19,778 bases of DNA from JBFLVQ01 sp040758525 (GTDB lineage Bacteria; Acidobacteriota; Blastocatellia; Chloracidobacteriales; JADJPF01): contig JBFLVQ010000092.1 in NCBI GenBank assembly GCA_040758525.1, positions 1-19,778 on the forward strand. Reading direction: 5' to 3'. The notes under the pieces were generated by a model, which made no database searches, had not been told where the DNA came from, and saw only the letters and a list, made by a program, of their open reading frames with translations. Positions 7,890-15,724 of the stretch are shown here, one piece after another (within the stretch, counting starts at the first letter, position 1; the number at the start of each line of letters is the position of its first letter). Position numbers and translations under genes: made by a program.

Positions 7890-8942
7890 TTACTCCTTAC
7901 AATCTTTATTTGGGGCAATCCTTTCTTGGCAGGGTAATTCTACCAAGTAGTCACAGCCGGCTTCGTTCTGGCCATCTAGCGGTTCTATATCTTCTAACCA
8001 AGGAATATTCTCTTCATTAGTATCAATAGTTGCGCTAGCTTGATTTTCCAGCTCAGATTTTACCTTGATCCTACGTTCTAGCTCTTCGACCAGCGAGCCA
8101 GTAGGAGAAGGCGCAATTAGATCAACCAGTTTGGCGTAAGCATATTCGGCACTAGGAAAGCGCTGATCGATATCATGATGAGTAAGACCTTCCAAAACTG
8201 CCTCGATTGCGGGACTAGGATGTAGAGAGAGTACATCGCGCCAGTTCAACTCACCAGTAGTAGGGTTGACAAGTTTCGTTGCTGTTGCCGCCGTGAGCAG
8301 TTCCACTGCAGCTATGCCTAGTGCATATAGATCGCTTTGTGACGTTGGTTCGCTGCTTGTTTGTGGAGTAGCTTCTGCCGCTTCGCGTATAATGCCAAAA
8401 TCCAGTAGTATGTACTGCCCATCACGCCGCTTCATAATGTTGGAGGGTTTGATATCACGATGGATTACCGGCGGTTGTTGCGAGTGTAGATAACGCAGGA
8501 TATCGAGCATGCCAATAAGAAACATACGCACCTCAAACTCCTCCAGTGGGCCATTGCGTCGCGTCATCTCATCGGCTAGTGAAACTCCATCAATATATTC
8601 CTGGACCAAGTAATGGCGCTCGTCAAGCACAAAGTAAGCATGTAGGGTAGGAATACCATTATGACGCAGCTTACACAGTGTACGTACTTGCTGGCCAAAA
8701 CGTATTGCTGCCGAAGAGGTATTATGTGCCAGTGCCAGGAACTCTTTTAAGACAAAACGCTCATCAAAACAGTCGCTATCGACAATTAGATAAGAAGCGC
8801 CCGCAGAGCTACGGTTCAATAATGATTCCACACGATAACGTCGCTTGATGATTGTATCAGTGGCAATAAGGCCGCAGCCGAGACAGCGATTGCGCTCGTC
8901 AATCGCGACACCACGACACTCAGGATTGCAACACTGCTTCAC
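7890..8942 (-). CDS. 4-Cys-type serine/threonine kinase with degenerate glycine loop and shortened activation segment
   Basis: This 350-aa protein has a GTG start with GAGG 7 nt upstream. Residues 1-25 form a zinc-ribbon-like 4-Cys module (Cys5, Cys9, Cys20, Cys23; CNPECRG...CLGCG) directly before a kinase fold. This is the architecture of cyanobacterial 4-Cys kinases such as SpkB, in which the Cys motif is needed for activity. Kinase elements seen are Lys66 (FVLKE), the HRDIKPSNIM catalytic loop (161-170), DFG (181-183) and SDLYALG (203-209). Two elements are abnormal. The glycine loop reads NRSSAGAS instead of GxGGFG. Only about 19 residues separate DFG from SDLYALG, so the GT-x-GY-x-APE part of the activation segment is missing. 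It may be a weak kinase or a pseudokinase. The C-terminal 80 residues are acidic and of unknown role, with no membrane span. It is divergent from icd and lies 124 bp upstream of the M16 operon. Confidence 0.88.
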   Translation of the reverse strand: MKQCCNPECRGVAIDERNRCLGCGLIATDTIIKRRYRVESLLNRSSAGASYLIVDSDCFDERFVLKEFLALAHNTSSAAIRFGQQVRTLCKLRHNGIPTLHAYFVLDERHYLVQEYIDGVSLADEMTRRNGPLEEFEVRMFLIGMLDILRYLHSQQPPVIHRDIKPSNIMKRRDGQYILLDFGIIREAAEATPQTSSEPTSQSDLYALGIAAVELLTAATATKLVNPTTGELNWRDVLSLHPSPAIEAVLEGLTHHDIDQRFPSAEYAYAKLVDLIAPSPTGSLVEELERRIKVKSELENQASATIDTNEENIPWLEDIEPLDGQNEAGCDYLVELPCQERIAPNKDCKE

Positions 8943-9011
8943 GGTGAGACCTCTTCAGATCATACTTTTGGGGTCAATTGATGAATCTGATATTTTATGC
9001 ATTCGCAGGCA

Positions 9012-9042
9012 ATTCTATCATGCTCAGGTGTTCGACAGGCAA
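9012..9042 (-). promoter_or_regulatory. Candidate extended -10 promoter for the 4-Cys kinase
   Basis: On the minus strand TTGCCT (9037-9042) is followed after 19 bp by TAGAAT (9012-9017), which is preceded by TG with one base between, as in extended -10 promoters. The spacing is long, so support is modest. It faces away from the icd promoter in the same 218-bp gap. Confidence 0.3.
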
Positions 9043-9084
9043 GTTGATTATTGCCGGTTCTGCGCCGCTTTTATATTAGTGGCC

Positions 9085-9114
9085 TTGACAGATGCGCCAA
9101 GCCATTGTTAAACT
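9085..9114 (+). promoter_or_regulatory. Candidate promoter for icd-mdh
   Basis: A perfect -35 TTGACA (9085-9090) is followed after 18 bp by TAAACT (9109-9114; 4 of 6). Transcription from about 9121 would give a 40-nt leader before icd. The rest of the 8943-9160 gap shows no further clear motif. Confidence 0.45.
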
Positions 9115-9160
9115 CCCCGCTTCTCGCTAATCCCACAGCTCAAAATCTGGAGGATCTCCC

Positions 9161-10402
9161 ATGGCATCGTATAACGGCCTGCCTGTGCCCACAGATGGGG
9201 CAAAAATAACTATCACGAATAATAAACTGAACGTTCCCGACAATCCTATCATTCCTTTTATTGAAGGTGACGGAACAGGCCGGGATATCTGGAAAGCATC
9301 CAGCCGTGTCTTTGACGCTGCTGTTGCCAAAGCTTATGGTGGGCGCCGGCACATCGTCTGGTATGAAATCTTTGCCGGCGAAAAGGCCCATACTAAGTTT
9401 GGCGAGTGGCTTCCCAGTGACACTGTCGAGGCGATCAAGGAGTTTGCTGTCGCAATTAAAGGACCGCTCACTACGCCTGTAGGTGGGGGTATACGCAGCC
9501 TTAACGTAACGCTGCGCCAAGTGCTCGATCTTTATGCCTGTGTGCGCCCTGTGCGTTATTTTCCAGGTGTGCCTGCACCGGTTAAACATCCTGAGAAGCT
9601 TGATATTGTGATCTTTCGAGAAAACACCGAAGATGTTTACGCTGGCATAGAGTTTCCACAAGGGAGCGAGAAGGCGCAAAAGATGCTCGCAGTACTACAG
9701 GAACTTGGCTATCAGGTACGTCCCGATAGCGGTATTGGTATCAAACCGATGTCAGTAACTGGTAGCAAGCGCTTGGTGCGTCGCGCGATCAATTATGCTC
9801 TCCTACAAGGTAAGAATCGCGTCACGCTAGTACACAAGGGCAATATTATGAAATACACTGAAGGAGCATTTCGTGATTGGGGTTATGCAGTAGCGAAAGA
9901 GGAGTTCAGTGATCAAGTAATCACAGAAGAAGAGTTAGCAACTAAATATCAGGGCAAGCTCCCCGCTGGCAAAGTACTAATCAATGATCGTATTGCCGAT
10001 TCTATGTTCCAGCAAGTGCTGATACGGCCTGATGAATATCAAGTAGTTGCCACGCCAAACCTCAATGGAGATTATCTCTCGGATGCCTGTGCTGCACAGG
10101 TAGGTGGTTTAGGATTGGCGCCAGGCGCCAATATTGGCGATCTTGCTGCAATCTTTGAGGCTACTCATGGCACAGCGCCCAAGTATGCTGACCAGGATAT
10201 CATTAATCCCAGCTCTGTGATCCTTTCTGGGGTAATGATGCTTGATCATATGGGTTGGCAAGAGGCTGGCAAACTGATCACTGATGGTATTACTAAAACA
10301 ATCCAGCAGAAACGGGTTACTTATGATCTTGAGCGCCAAATGGAAGGCGCAACTAAATTAAAGAGCAGTGAGTTTGCCAGTGCAATTATTGAAAATATGT
10401 GA
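9161..10402 (+). CDS. icd: NADP-dependent isocitrate dehydrogenase
   Basis: This catalyses oxidative decarboxylation of isocitrate to 2-oxoglutarate with NADP in the TCA cycle, as a cytosolic homodimer. The 413 aa compare with 416 in E. coli, and the numbering is nearly the same. Isocitrate-binding residues are Ser113, Asn115, Arg119 (SLNVTLRQ), Arg129 and Arg153. Tyr160 (IFRENTEDVY) and Lys226 (VHKGN) are the catalytic pair, and the metal aspartates are Asp280, Asp304 and Asp308. Lys341-Tyr342 in HGTAPKYADQD correspond to E. coli Lys344/Tyr345 and indicate NADP rather than NAD. The start has GGAGG 7 nt upstream. mdh follows after 21 nt, so the two form a small TCA operon. Ser113 is the residue phosphorylated by AceK in enterics; no aceK is visible here. 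Confidence 0.97.
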   Translation: MASYNGLPVPTDGAKITITNNKLNVPDNPIIPFIEGDGTGRDIWKASSRVFDAAVAKAYGGRRHIVWYEIFAGEKAHTKFGEWLPSDTVEAIKEFAVAIKGPLTTPVGGGIRSLNVTLRQVLDLYACVRPVRYFPGVPAPVKHPEKLDIVIFRENTEDVYAGIEFPQGSEKAQKMLAVLQELGYQVRPDSGIGIKPMSVTGSKRLVRRAINYALLQGKNRVTLVHKGNIMKYTEGAFRDWGYAVAKEEFSDQVITEEELATKYQGKLPAGKVLINDRIADSMFQQVLIRPDEYQVVATPNLNGDYLSDACAAQVGGLGLAPGANIGDLAAIFEATHGTAPKYADQDIINPSSVILSGVMMLDHMGWQEAGKLITDGITKTIQQKRVTYDLERQMEGATKLKSSEFASAIIENM

Positions 10403-10423
10403 TTATGGAAAGGCAGAGAAGAT

Positions 10424-11359
10424 ATGAGTAACAGAAGAAAGAAGGTTACTGTAGTAGGCGCCGGCAATGTCGGTGCAACACTTGCACAGCGTCTGGTAGA
10501 CAAGGAACTGGCGGATGTCGTCATGGTGGATATTATTGAGGATATGCCACAGGGTAAGGCCCTAGATATGGCTGAAGCCGCTCCCGTAGAAGGCTATGAC
10601 TGTCGGTTGGTAGGCAGCAATGGCTATAAAGAGACGGCTGATTCAGATATTGTTGTGATCACTTCTGGTATTGCCCGTAAACCTGGTATGAGCCGTGATG
10701 ATCTGGTTAATACCAATAAAGGGATCGTCCGACAGGTAACCGAAGAGATTGTCAAATATTCCCCCAATAGTATCCTTATCATTGTCTCCAACCCACTTGA
10801 TGCTATGTGTCATGTTGCCTACAAGGTCTCCGGTTTTCCTAAGCACCGTGTGATAGGGATGGCTGGTGTATTAGATTCGGCACGTATGCGTTGCTTTTTG
10901 GCCGAGGCATTAGATGTCTCTGTAGAAAATGTCACGGCGTTTGTGTTAGGTGGTCATGGTGACACAATGGTGCCACTACCGCGCTATTCAACCTGTGCCG
11001 GTATACCGATTACAGAGTTGTTGCCCAAAGATAAGATCGAACAGATTGTTGATCGTACCCGTAATGGCGGCGCCGAAATTGTTAAACTACTTAAGACCGG
11101 TTCGGCCTACTATGCTCCTTCATCCTCAACAGCCGAAATGGTTGAGGCGATTTTGAAAGATAAGAAAAAGATTCTCCCTTGCGCGGTTCTACTAGAAGGC
11201 GAGTATGGTATCAGCAACCTCTTTGTTGGTGTACCAGTAAAGTTGGGAGCACGTGGTGTAGAGCAGATTATTGAGATCAATCTGACTGTAGAAGAACGTG
11301 CTGCGCTACAGAAGTCGGCGGCAGCAGTACAAGAGCTGGTTCATATCTTAAATATGTAA
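10424..11359 (+). CDS. mdh: Malate dehydrogenase (NAD, LDH-like type)
   Basis: This interconverts malate and oxaloacetate in the TCA cycle, in the cytosol. The 311-aa product is of the LDH-like MDH class. It has the dinucleotide-binding GAGNVG (12-17), Asp36 at the end of the second strand (NAD preference), and the mobile-loop ARKPGMSR with Arg85 and Arg91. An Arg at the first of these sites, where lactate dehydrogenases have Gln, marks malate specificity. The substrate Arg154 and the proton relay Asp151 (VLDSAR) and His178 (GGHGDTMVP) are also present. AGGCAGAGAAG precedes the ATG, and the gene lies 21 nt behind icd, so the two are likely cotranscribed from the promoter near 9085. The transcript probably ends at the hairpin immediately downstream. 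Confidence 0.97.
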   Translation: MSNRRKKVTVVGAGNVGATLAQRLVDKELADVVMVDIIEDMPQGKALDMAEAAPVEGYDCRLVGSNGYKETADSDIVVITSGIARKPGMSRDDLVNTNKGIVRQVTEEIVKYSPNSILIIVSNPLDAMCHVAYKVSGFPKHRVIGMAGVLDSARMRCFLAEALDVSVENVTAFVLGGHGDTMVPLPRYSTCAGIPITELLPKDKIEQIVDRTRNGGAEIVKLLKTGSAYYAPSSSTAEMVEAILKDKKKILPCAVLLEGEYGISNLFVGVPVKLGARGVEQIIEINLTVEERAALQKSAAAVQELVHILNM

Positions 11360-11360
11360 G

Positions 11361-11406
11361 TTTTTACCACAGAGGGAAATAGCTTTTTTCTCCTCTGTGG
11401 TAAAGA
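11361..11406. terminator. 13-bp perfect hairpin between convergent mdh and kinase genes
   Basis: TTTACCACAGAGG (11363-11375) and its exact complement (11392-11404) enclose a 16-nt loop containing a six-T run, and they fill most of the 50-bp gap between two convergent stops. The position suggests a shared bidirectional terminator, but neither strand has a proper T-tract after the stem. It may instead be a structured 3' end or a copy of a dispersed intergenic repeat. Confidence 0.55.
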
Positions 11407-11409
11407 GAT

Positions 11410-12537
11410 CTATTCGCCTTTCAGTTTATTGAGGAATTCCCATAGGCGAGACATTCTGCGAGTAGTTTTACTCTCTATCTTGACACCAGCATTTATCGGC
11501 AGGGAATTGGTTTTATGCGGTTTAGTATCAATCTCGACGGTCAATCGCCGCTCATCAATGGGAATCACCTGTGTACGCACACCCGTCTCTGGTCTGGCAT
11601 TGGGATCTCCACCGGCTCTCAACTGTGCGACGGCACAATCGGCAGCGATCTGTTCCAAGCGATTAGAGAAGTCTAGTACATTTTGATAGCGCTTGTTACG
11701 ATCTTTCTCAAGCGCTTTTAGTATTGCAATCTCTACTTCTACTGGTAGATCTGGGCGCTGTGCCCGCAGTGGGGGCGGCAAAGTATCTAAGTGCTGTGCC
11801 ATAATGCCGAGTGGTGAAGAGGCATGAAATGGCGGCTTACCAGCCAACAGTTCATAAATCATCACACCTAAACTGTAGATATCGGTACGCTCGTCGAGTT
11901 TCTTACCCTCACATTGCTCAGGTGACATGTAATAGATAGTGCCATGGATTTGACCACGGCCAGTGAGCGTACCCAGCCACTTATTGTCGGTTTCCCCGCG
12001 TACGACTTTCGCCAGCCCAAAATCGAGTAGTTTTATTATCTCATTCCCTTCATTGTCCCGCCTTACCATAATATTTTCTGGCTTAAGGTCGCGATGAATA
12101 ATACCCTGCTGATGGATAGTGGCAACCGCAGCACAAAGTTGGGAGAAGATTGATGTCACACGATAGAGCGAGAGCCGCCCTTCGGCTTTGAAGATATTGC
12201 TAAGTAGTTCTCCTTCCACCATCTCCATTACTAGATAAGGCAGACCCTCTTCGGTCAAACCACCATCATAGACATGCACAATACCAGGATGGCGCACACG
12301 CGCCAATATACCAACCTCGCGTTGGAAGAATTGGAACTCCTTAACGCGTTGTGCTGGTGTCATCTTGTTATCTAGATAGAGAATCTTGATTGCGTAAATC
12401 TGATTAGTATCTTGATCACGAGCACGAAAGACGGCGCCAAATCCACCTTCACCAATTAGCGACTGTAGATGAAACTTGTTCGCTAACCTCTTTCCAATCA
12501 GCTCTGCACTCTTATCATTCTTTTCGTTCTTGCCCAT
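11410..12537 (-). CDS. Hanks-type serine/threonine protein kinase, soluble
   Basis: This is a complete kinase of 375 aa. The start is taken at ATG 12537, which has AAGGA just upstream, rather than the in-frame TTG at 12570. All key elements are intact: glycine loop GEGGFGAVF (29-37), ATP Lys51 (AIKI), alpha-C Glu74, catalytic HRDLKPENI (148-156), DFG (172-174), GTIYYMSPEQ (199-208) and DIYSLGVM. It should be an active ATP-dependent protein kinase. The fold ends near residue 290, followed by a hydrophilic, basic tail of about 85 residues with no transmembrane segment and no PASTA, TPR or other sensor domain, so it is cytoplasmic. It is convergent with mdh and divergent from a secreted TPR gene. 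The target and stimulus are unknown. Confidence 0.94.
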   Translation of the reverse strand: MGKNEKNDKSAELIGKRLANKFHLQSLIGEGGFGAVFRARDQDTNQIYAIKILYLDNKMTPAQRVKEFQFFQREVGILARVRHPGIVHVYDGGLTEEGLPYLVMEMVEGELLSNIFKAEGRLSLYRVTSIFSQLCAAVATIHQQGIIHRDLKPENIMVRRDNEGNEIIKLLDFGLAKVVRGETDNKWLGTLTGRGQIHGTIYYMSPEQCEGKKLDERTDIYSLGVMIYELLAGKPPFHASSPLGIMAQHLDTLPPPLRAQRPDLPVEVEIAILKALEKDRNKRYQNVLDFSNRLEQIAADCAVAQLRAGGDPNARPETGVRTQVIPIDERRLTVEIDTKPHKTNSLPINAGVKIESKTTRRMSRLWEFLNKLKGE

Positions 12538-12708
12538 AATCCTTGTCTCATTGCTCCAGACCTTAAGCAACTGGCTCGCGCTAAATTAAATCTTAACACC
12601 GAAAAAGCTTCTGCAGAATAGTTAGGATATGGAATTAATCCTTTTGTTGTAGCGTGCTAACTACTAAAATTAGCTATATCGGCAAAAACTGGCGAAAGGA
12701 GCTTTACC

Positions 12709-13749
12709 ATGTCGCCTTTGCCTGCGCTAATCTACATATCTCGTTGGCCATTGTTGATGCTAGCCGTTCTTTCTCTGAATGCCTATGCACAACAGCCCTC
12801 TGCCCGTCCCTTGGAACTGGGTAAAACTATTACTGTGGCGGCAGCACAACCATCTGCATTACCCAAACAAGATCTATACCTATTTTCCGGCGTTAAAGGT
12901 GAGTATATTGAGATTCGTGTACAGCAACAGGGCTGTGATGTACGGCTCTATATTCTTACCCCAGACAACCGTCCTATTGCTGTCTTTGATAGTTACAATG
13001 GCGCTTATGGGCCTGAATACTGGCGCGGTGTATTGGCACAAGCAGGTCGTTATCAGGTGAAAGTGGAACAACTTTCCCTACGATCAGGAGAAGCCAAATA
13101 TACAATAACCCTGGCGATCAAACGTAGTGCTAATGATGCTGATCGTCGTAGGGCACAAGCACAAGAGTTCTATGGTCAGGCATGGCAACGCCGACAGGGC
13201 GGTAGTCAGCTAGATTTTGAAGAGTCCTACTACCTTTATGAAGATGCAATGGCAATCTATCGTGAGACTGCTGATGCTTTGGGTGAAGCACAATCGATTG
13301 AGAGTATAGCAGCATTAGGCTCACCAACATTGCCAGCACGTATACGCGCTGGTCTTTACCAAGATGCACTGGCACTCTTTCGCCGTTTGCGTGAGCGTAG
13401 CGGAGAGGCAACTACATTACATAATTTGGGAGCGCTCTACGCCCGCAGTAGCCGTCTACAAGAGGCGATCACATTTTATGAACAGGCAATAATTGCTTAT
13501 CGTGCTGTCCCAGACCAGCATGGAGAAGCGGTGGCGCTTAACAATCTGGCTCTTGTCTATTGTGAACTGCGTCAGCCACAAGAAGCATTACGCTATTTTC
13601 AACAGGCGTTGATGGCTTGTCGTCAATCTGGTGATCGAACCAATGAAGTGGCATTACTGAAATATATAGGAGAGGTGTATGAGGAACTCGGTCAACCACA
13701 ACAAGCCGAGCGTTACTATCAACAGTCTGAAGAGCTGAAAGGCAAATAA
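12709..13749 (+). CDS. Secreted PPC-like/TPR protein
   Basis: This 346-aa exported protein has GGAG 7 nt before the ATG and a signal peptide with probable cleavage after AYA (residue 27). Residues about 35-137 form a beta-rich domain (DLYLFSGVKGEYIEIRVQ, CDVRLYILTPDN, GRYQVKVEQL) that reads like the pre-peptidase C-terminal (PPC) jelly-roll. Residues about 150-345 are TPRs, the clearest being GEATTLHNLGALYARSSRL, GEAVALNNLALVYCELRQP and NEVALLKYIGEVYEELGQP. Earlier repeats are degenerate (170-230). PPC plus TPR is often followed by a CHAT protease domain in bacterial proteins, but here the protein stops after the last TPR, so no catalytic part is present. A binding or scaffold role outside the cytoplasm is inferred. 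It converges on the NSAR-like gene with a 3-bp gap. Confidence 0.83.
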   Translation: MSPLPALIYISRWPLLMLAVLSLNAYAQQPSARPLELGKTITVAAAQPSALPKQDLYLFSGVKGEYIEIRVQQQGCDVRLYILTPDNRPIAVFDSYNGAYGPEYWRGVLAQAGRYQVKVEQLSLRSGEAKYTITLAIKRSANDADRRRAQAQEFYGQAWQRRQGGSQLDFEESYYLYEDAMAIYRETADALGEAQSIESIAALGSPTLPARIRAGLYQDALALFRRLRERSGEATTLHNLGALYARSSRLQEAITFYEQAIIAYRAVPDQHGEAVALNNLALVYCELRQPQEALRYFQQALMACRQSGDRTNEVALLKYIGEVYEELGQPQQAERYYQQSEELKGK

Positions 13750-13752
13750 TCT

Positions 13753-14868
13753 TTAATTTCTGCGCAGTACCATTTCAGCAGCGACAGTAAGCTTATCAAT
13801 ACGAGCTTCATTGACCTGATAGCCTAGTCCGGGCGTGCTTGGTACGATGATTGTACCTTGGGGAGTAACTTCAACAGGCGGCTCAATAATATCTTCTTGC
13901 CAATAACGTTTACTTGCCGAGACATCGCCAGGAAGGACAAATCCTGCCAGTGATGAGAGGGCAATATTATGTGCACGCCCTACACCAGATTCCAGCATAC
14001 CGCCACACCAGACTGGTACACCCCGTTCTTGACAATAGTTATGAATCTGTTTTGCTTCTTGATGACCACCCACACGTCCAAGCTTGATATTGATAATACG
14101 ACAGGCGCCGATTGCCAGCGCTTTACGGGCATCTTCTACACTTAGAATCGATTCATCCAAACAGATAGGAGTCTGTATCTGACTCTGCAATTCGGCATGA
14201 TCGATAATATCGTCGTGGGCAAGGGGCTGCTCGATCATCATCAAATTGTAGTCGTCGAGCCTACGTAGTAGATCAATATCTTTCAGTGTATAAGCAGAAT
14301 TGGCATCAGCCATCAATAGTATGTCCGGAAAGGCACGTCGTAAGGCGGCAATCGGTTCTATATCCAGACCAGGTCGAATTTTGATTTTGATACGTTGATA
14401 ACCAGCAGCCAATTCTGTCTCGACCTTCCTCAGCAATTGATCAATAGACTCTTGAATACCAATCGATACACCACAGGGGATCTCACTCAGTGTACCCCCA
14501 ATCAATTTGCTGAGAGGGAGTTTTTGTTGACGTGCATAGAGTTCCCAAATTGCCGTCTCTACTGCGGCACGCGCCATTTTGTTGCCACGTATACGCGACA
14601 GATACATAGATACTTCGCTAGGATGATCAATATCATTACTTAATATCATTGGCGCAACCCATTGCCTAATAATGATCCAGGCTGTATCGATCGACTCATG
14701 GTTATAAAAAGGGAACTCAGAAGCAGTACACTCACCATAACCAATCTCGCCATCTGCCCATACACGCACTATCATTATGCGTCTTTCCGTAGTACGGCCG
14801 AAGCTGGTCTCAAAGGGTGAGACCAGTGGCATGCACACTTCACGTAACTCTATACGTTCAATCTTCAT
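13753..14868 (-). CDS. menC: Enolase-superfamily o-succinylbenzoate synthase / N-succinylamino acid racemase
   Basis: This 371-aa member of the muconate-lactonizing subgroup shows the full catalytic set: the KxK pair Lys161/Lys163 (IKIKIRPG), metal ligands Asp188 (MADANSAY), Glu213 (MIEQPL) and Asp238 (CLDES), and the opposing Lys262 (IKLGRVGG). This sequence type covers Bacillus/Deinococcus/Amycolatopsis OSBS/NSAR enzymes, many of which both dehydrate SHCHC in menaquinone synthesis and racemise N-succinylamino acids. No other men gene is nearby, while a COG3375-like GNAT lies immediately upstream with an ATGA overlap. That context matches the Geobacillus kaustophilus pathway converting D- to L-amino acids through N-succinylation. 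NSAR activity is therefore favoured, with OSBS possible; the menC symbol is by family only. Confidence 0.88.
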   Translation of the reverse strand: MKIERIELREVCMPLVSPFETSFGRTTERRIMIVRVWADGEIGYGECTASEFPFYNHESIDTAWIIIRQWVAPMILSNDIDHPSEVSMYLSRIRGNKMARAAVETAIWELYARQQKLPLSKLIGGTLSEIPCGVSIGIQESIDQLLRKVETELAAGYQRIKIKIRPGLDIEPIAALRRAFPDILLMADANSAYTLKDIDLLRRLDDYNLMMIEQPLAHDDIIDHAELQSQIQTPICLDESILSVEDARKALAIGACRIINIKLGRVGGHQEAKQIHNYCQERGVPVWCGGMLESGVGRAHNIALSSLAGFVLPGDVSASKRYWQEDIIEPPVEVTPQGTIIVPSTPGLGYQVNEARIDKLTVAAEMVLRRN

Positions 14869-15653
14869 TGTAAATTCAGTTGCTCAGGATCAGTGAAATA
14901 GTAACGGCTAAAGCGATCTGATGTGCCGGGCTGAAAGCCTGCACAAATCAGACCATCGGCAAACATCTTCTCAAATTCGCTACGTACATGGTAACGCCAT
15001 TGGCGTGCCTGCGCCAAGTCTTGGCTACGCACGGCAGCAAAATCATAGGGAATTTCTACGAAAGGCCAATCAGTAGGAATAGTGATGGATTGATTGGCGA
15101 CAACGGATTCTACTCGCGGTGAGCGTACCCACCATTCGGCTAGTAGCCGATCGGCTTCAATACCTTCATCAAAGACACTAGAAGTAGCAGTACCATAGAG
15201 ATTCACTTTGTATTTGCGTGTTACACAACCTAGCTTGTTGATATTGAAGTGAGCATTACGTGACTGTAGCGGATCAAAAGTCCATACGATCAGCCGAATA
15301 CCCCGCTCCAATGCCTGCTCACGCTGTCGCAGTTTCAACATTTGGCCAAGACCGCTGTTTTGCCACTCTGGTTTGATTGCCAGCATATGTGAGTAGTAGA
15401 TCGCCTCGTTATTTTCATCATGGGCAGGAAAGGTATGTAGAAACCCCACTAGTTCTTCTTCTGGAGTGAATGCACCTAATAGAAAACCTCCCGCATTCCA
15501 GGAGATTATATAGATGCGTGCGGATGTCAGCTCTAGATCGACGCTATTCCAAACCAGGCGCTGCAACTCTATGCATTTATCGTAATCTTCAAAAGTGTTA
15601 CAGAAGCGGATTGTACAAGATTCAATCGATTTCGCCAGAAAAGAAGGCATCAC
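14865..15653 (-). CDS. GNAT-family acyltransferase (COG3375-like), probable N-succinyltransferase
   Basis: This 262-aa protein has a GNAT domain at about residues 14-160 with an acyl-CoA pyrophosphate loop QNSGLG (98-103), preceded by the beta-4 strand YYSHMLAIKPEW. The stretch IRLIVWTFDPLQSRNAHFNINKLG (split here as residues 119-134 and 135-142) is characteristic of the COG3375 group. The remaining 100 residues are specific to this longer family. Translation starts at GTG 15653 (GGAG 8 nt upstream) or at the next codon, ATG 15650. The stop overlaps the start of the NSAR/OSBS gene by 4 nt, implying coupled expression. Homologues next to NSAR in Geobacillus succinylate D-amino acids; the same role is inferred, and the acyl donor and substrate cannot be read from sequence. 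No M20-type desuccinylase is in the window. Confidence 0.8.
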   Translation of the reverse strand: MMPSFLAKSIESCTIRFCNTFEDYDKCIELQRLVWNSVDLELTSARIYIISWNAGGFLLGAFTPEEELVGFLHTFPAHDENNEAIYYSHMLAIKPEWQNSGLGQMLKLRQREQALERGIRLIVWTFDPLQSRNAHFNINKLGCVTRKYKVNLYGTATSSVFDEGIEADRLLAEWWVRSPRVESVVANQSITIPTDWPFVEIPYDFAAVRSQDLAQARQWRYHVRSEFEKMFADGLICAGFQPGTSDRFSRYYFTDPEQLNLQ

Positions 15654-15724
15654 TACATCTACTCCTCTAGCAGCCAGCTTAAGGCTTAGCCGCTAAAAAT
15701 GCAACTAAGGCACGAAAAGCAAGG

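Noticed and set aside
9140..9679. 179-codon open frame antisense to icd
   Set aside because: icd is certain in the opposite strand, and the antisense frame has no recognisable motif and no initiation signal.
12538..12708. Possible promoter TTGTTG-15-TAAAAT before the PPC/TPR gene
   Set aside because: The 15-bp spacer is too short and the -35 is weak. Some promoter must exist in this divergent gap, but I cannot place it.
12709..13749. CHAT-type caspase-like protein or similar defence effector
   Set aside because: The PPC plus TPR layout suggested it, but the protein ends after the TPRs, has a signal peptide and has no protease domain.
15660..15710. Short imperfect inverted repeats (AAGGCTTAGCC, TTAGCGGCTAA) between rlmD and the GNAT gene
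   Set aside because: The stems are short or mismatched with no T-tract, so a terminator or operator call is not supported.
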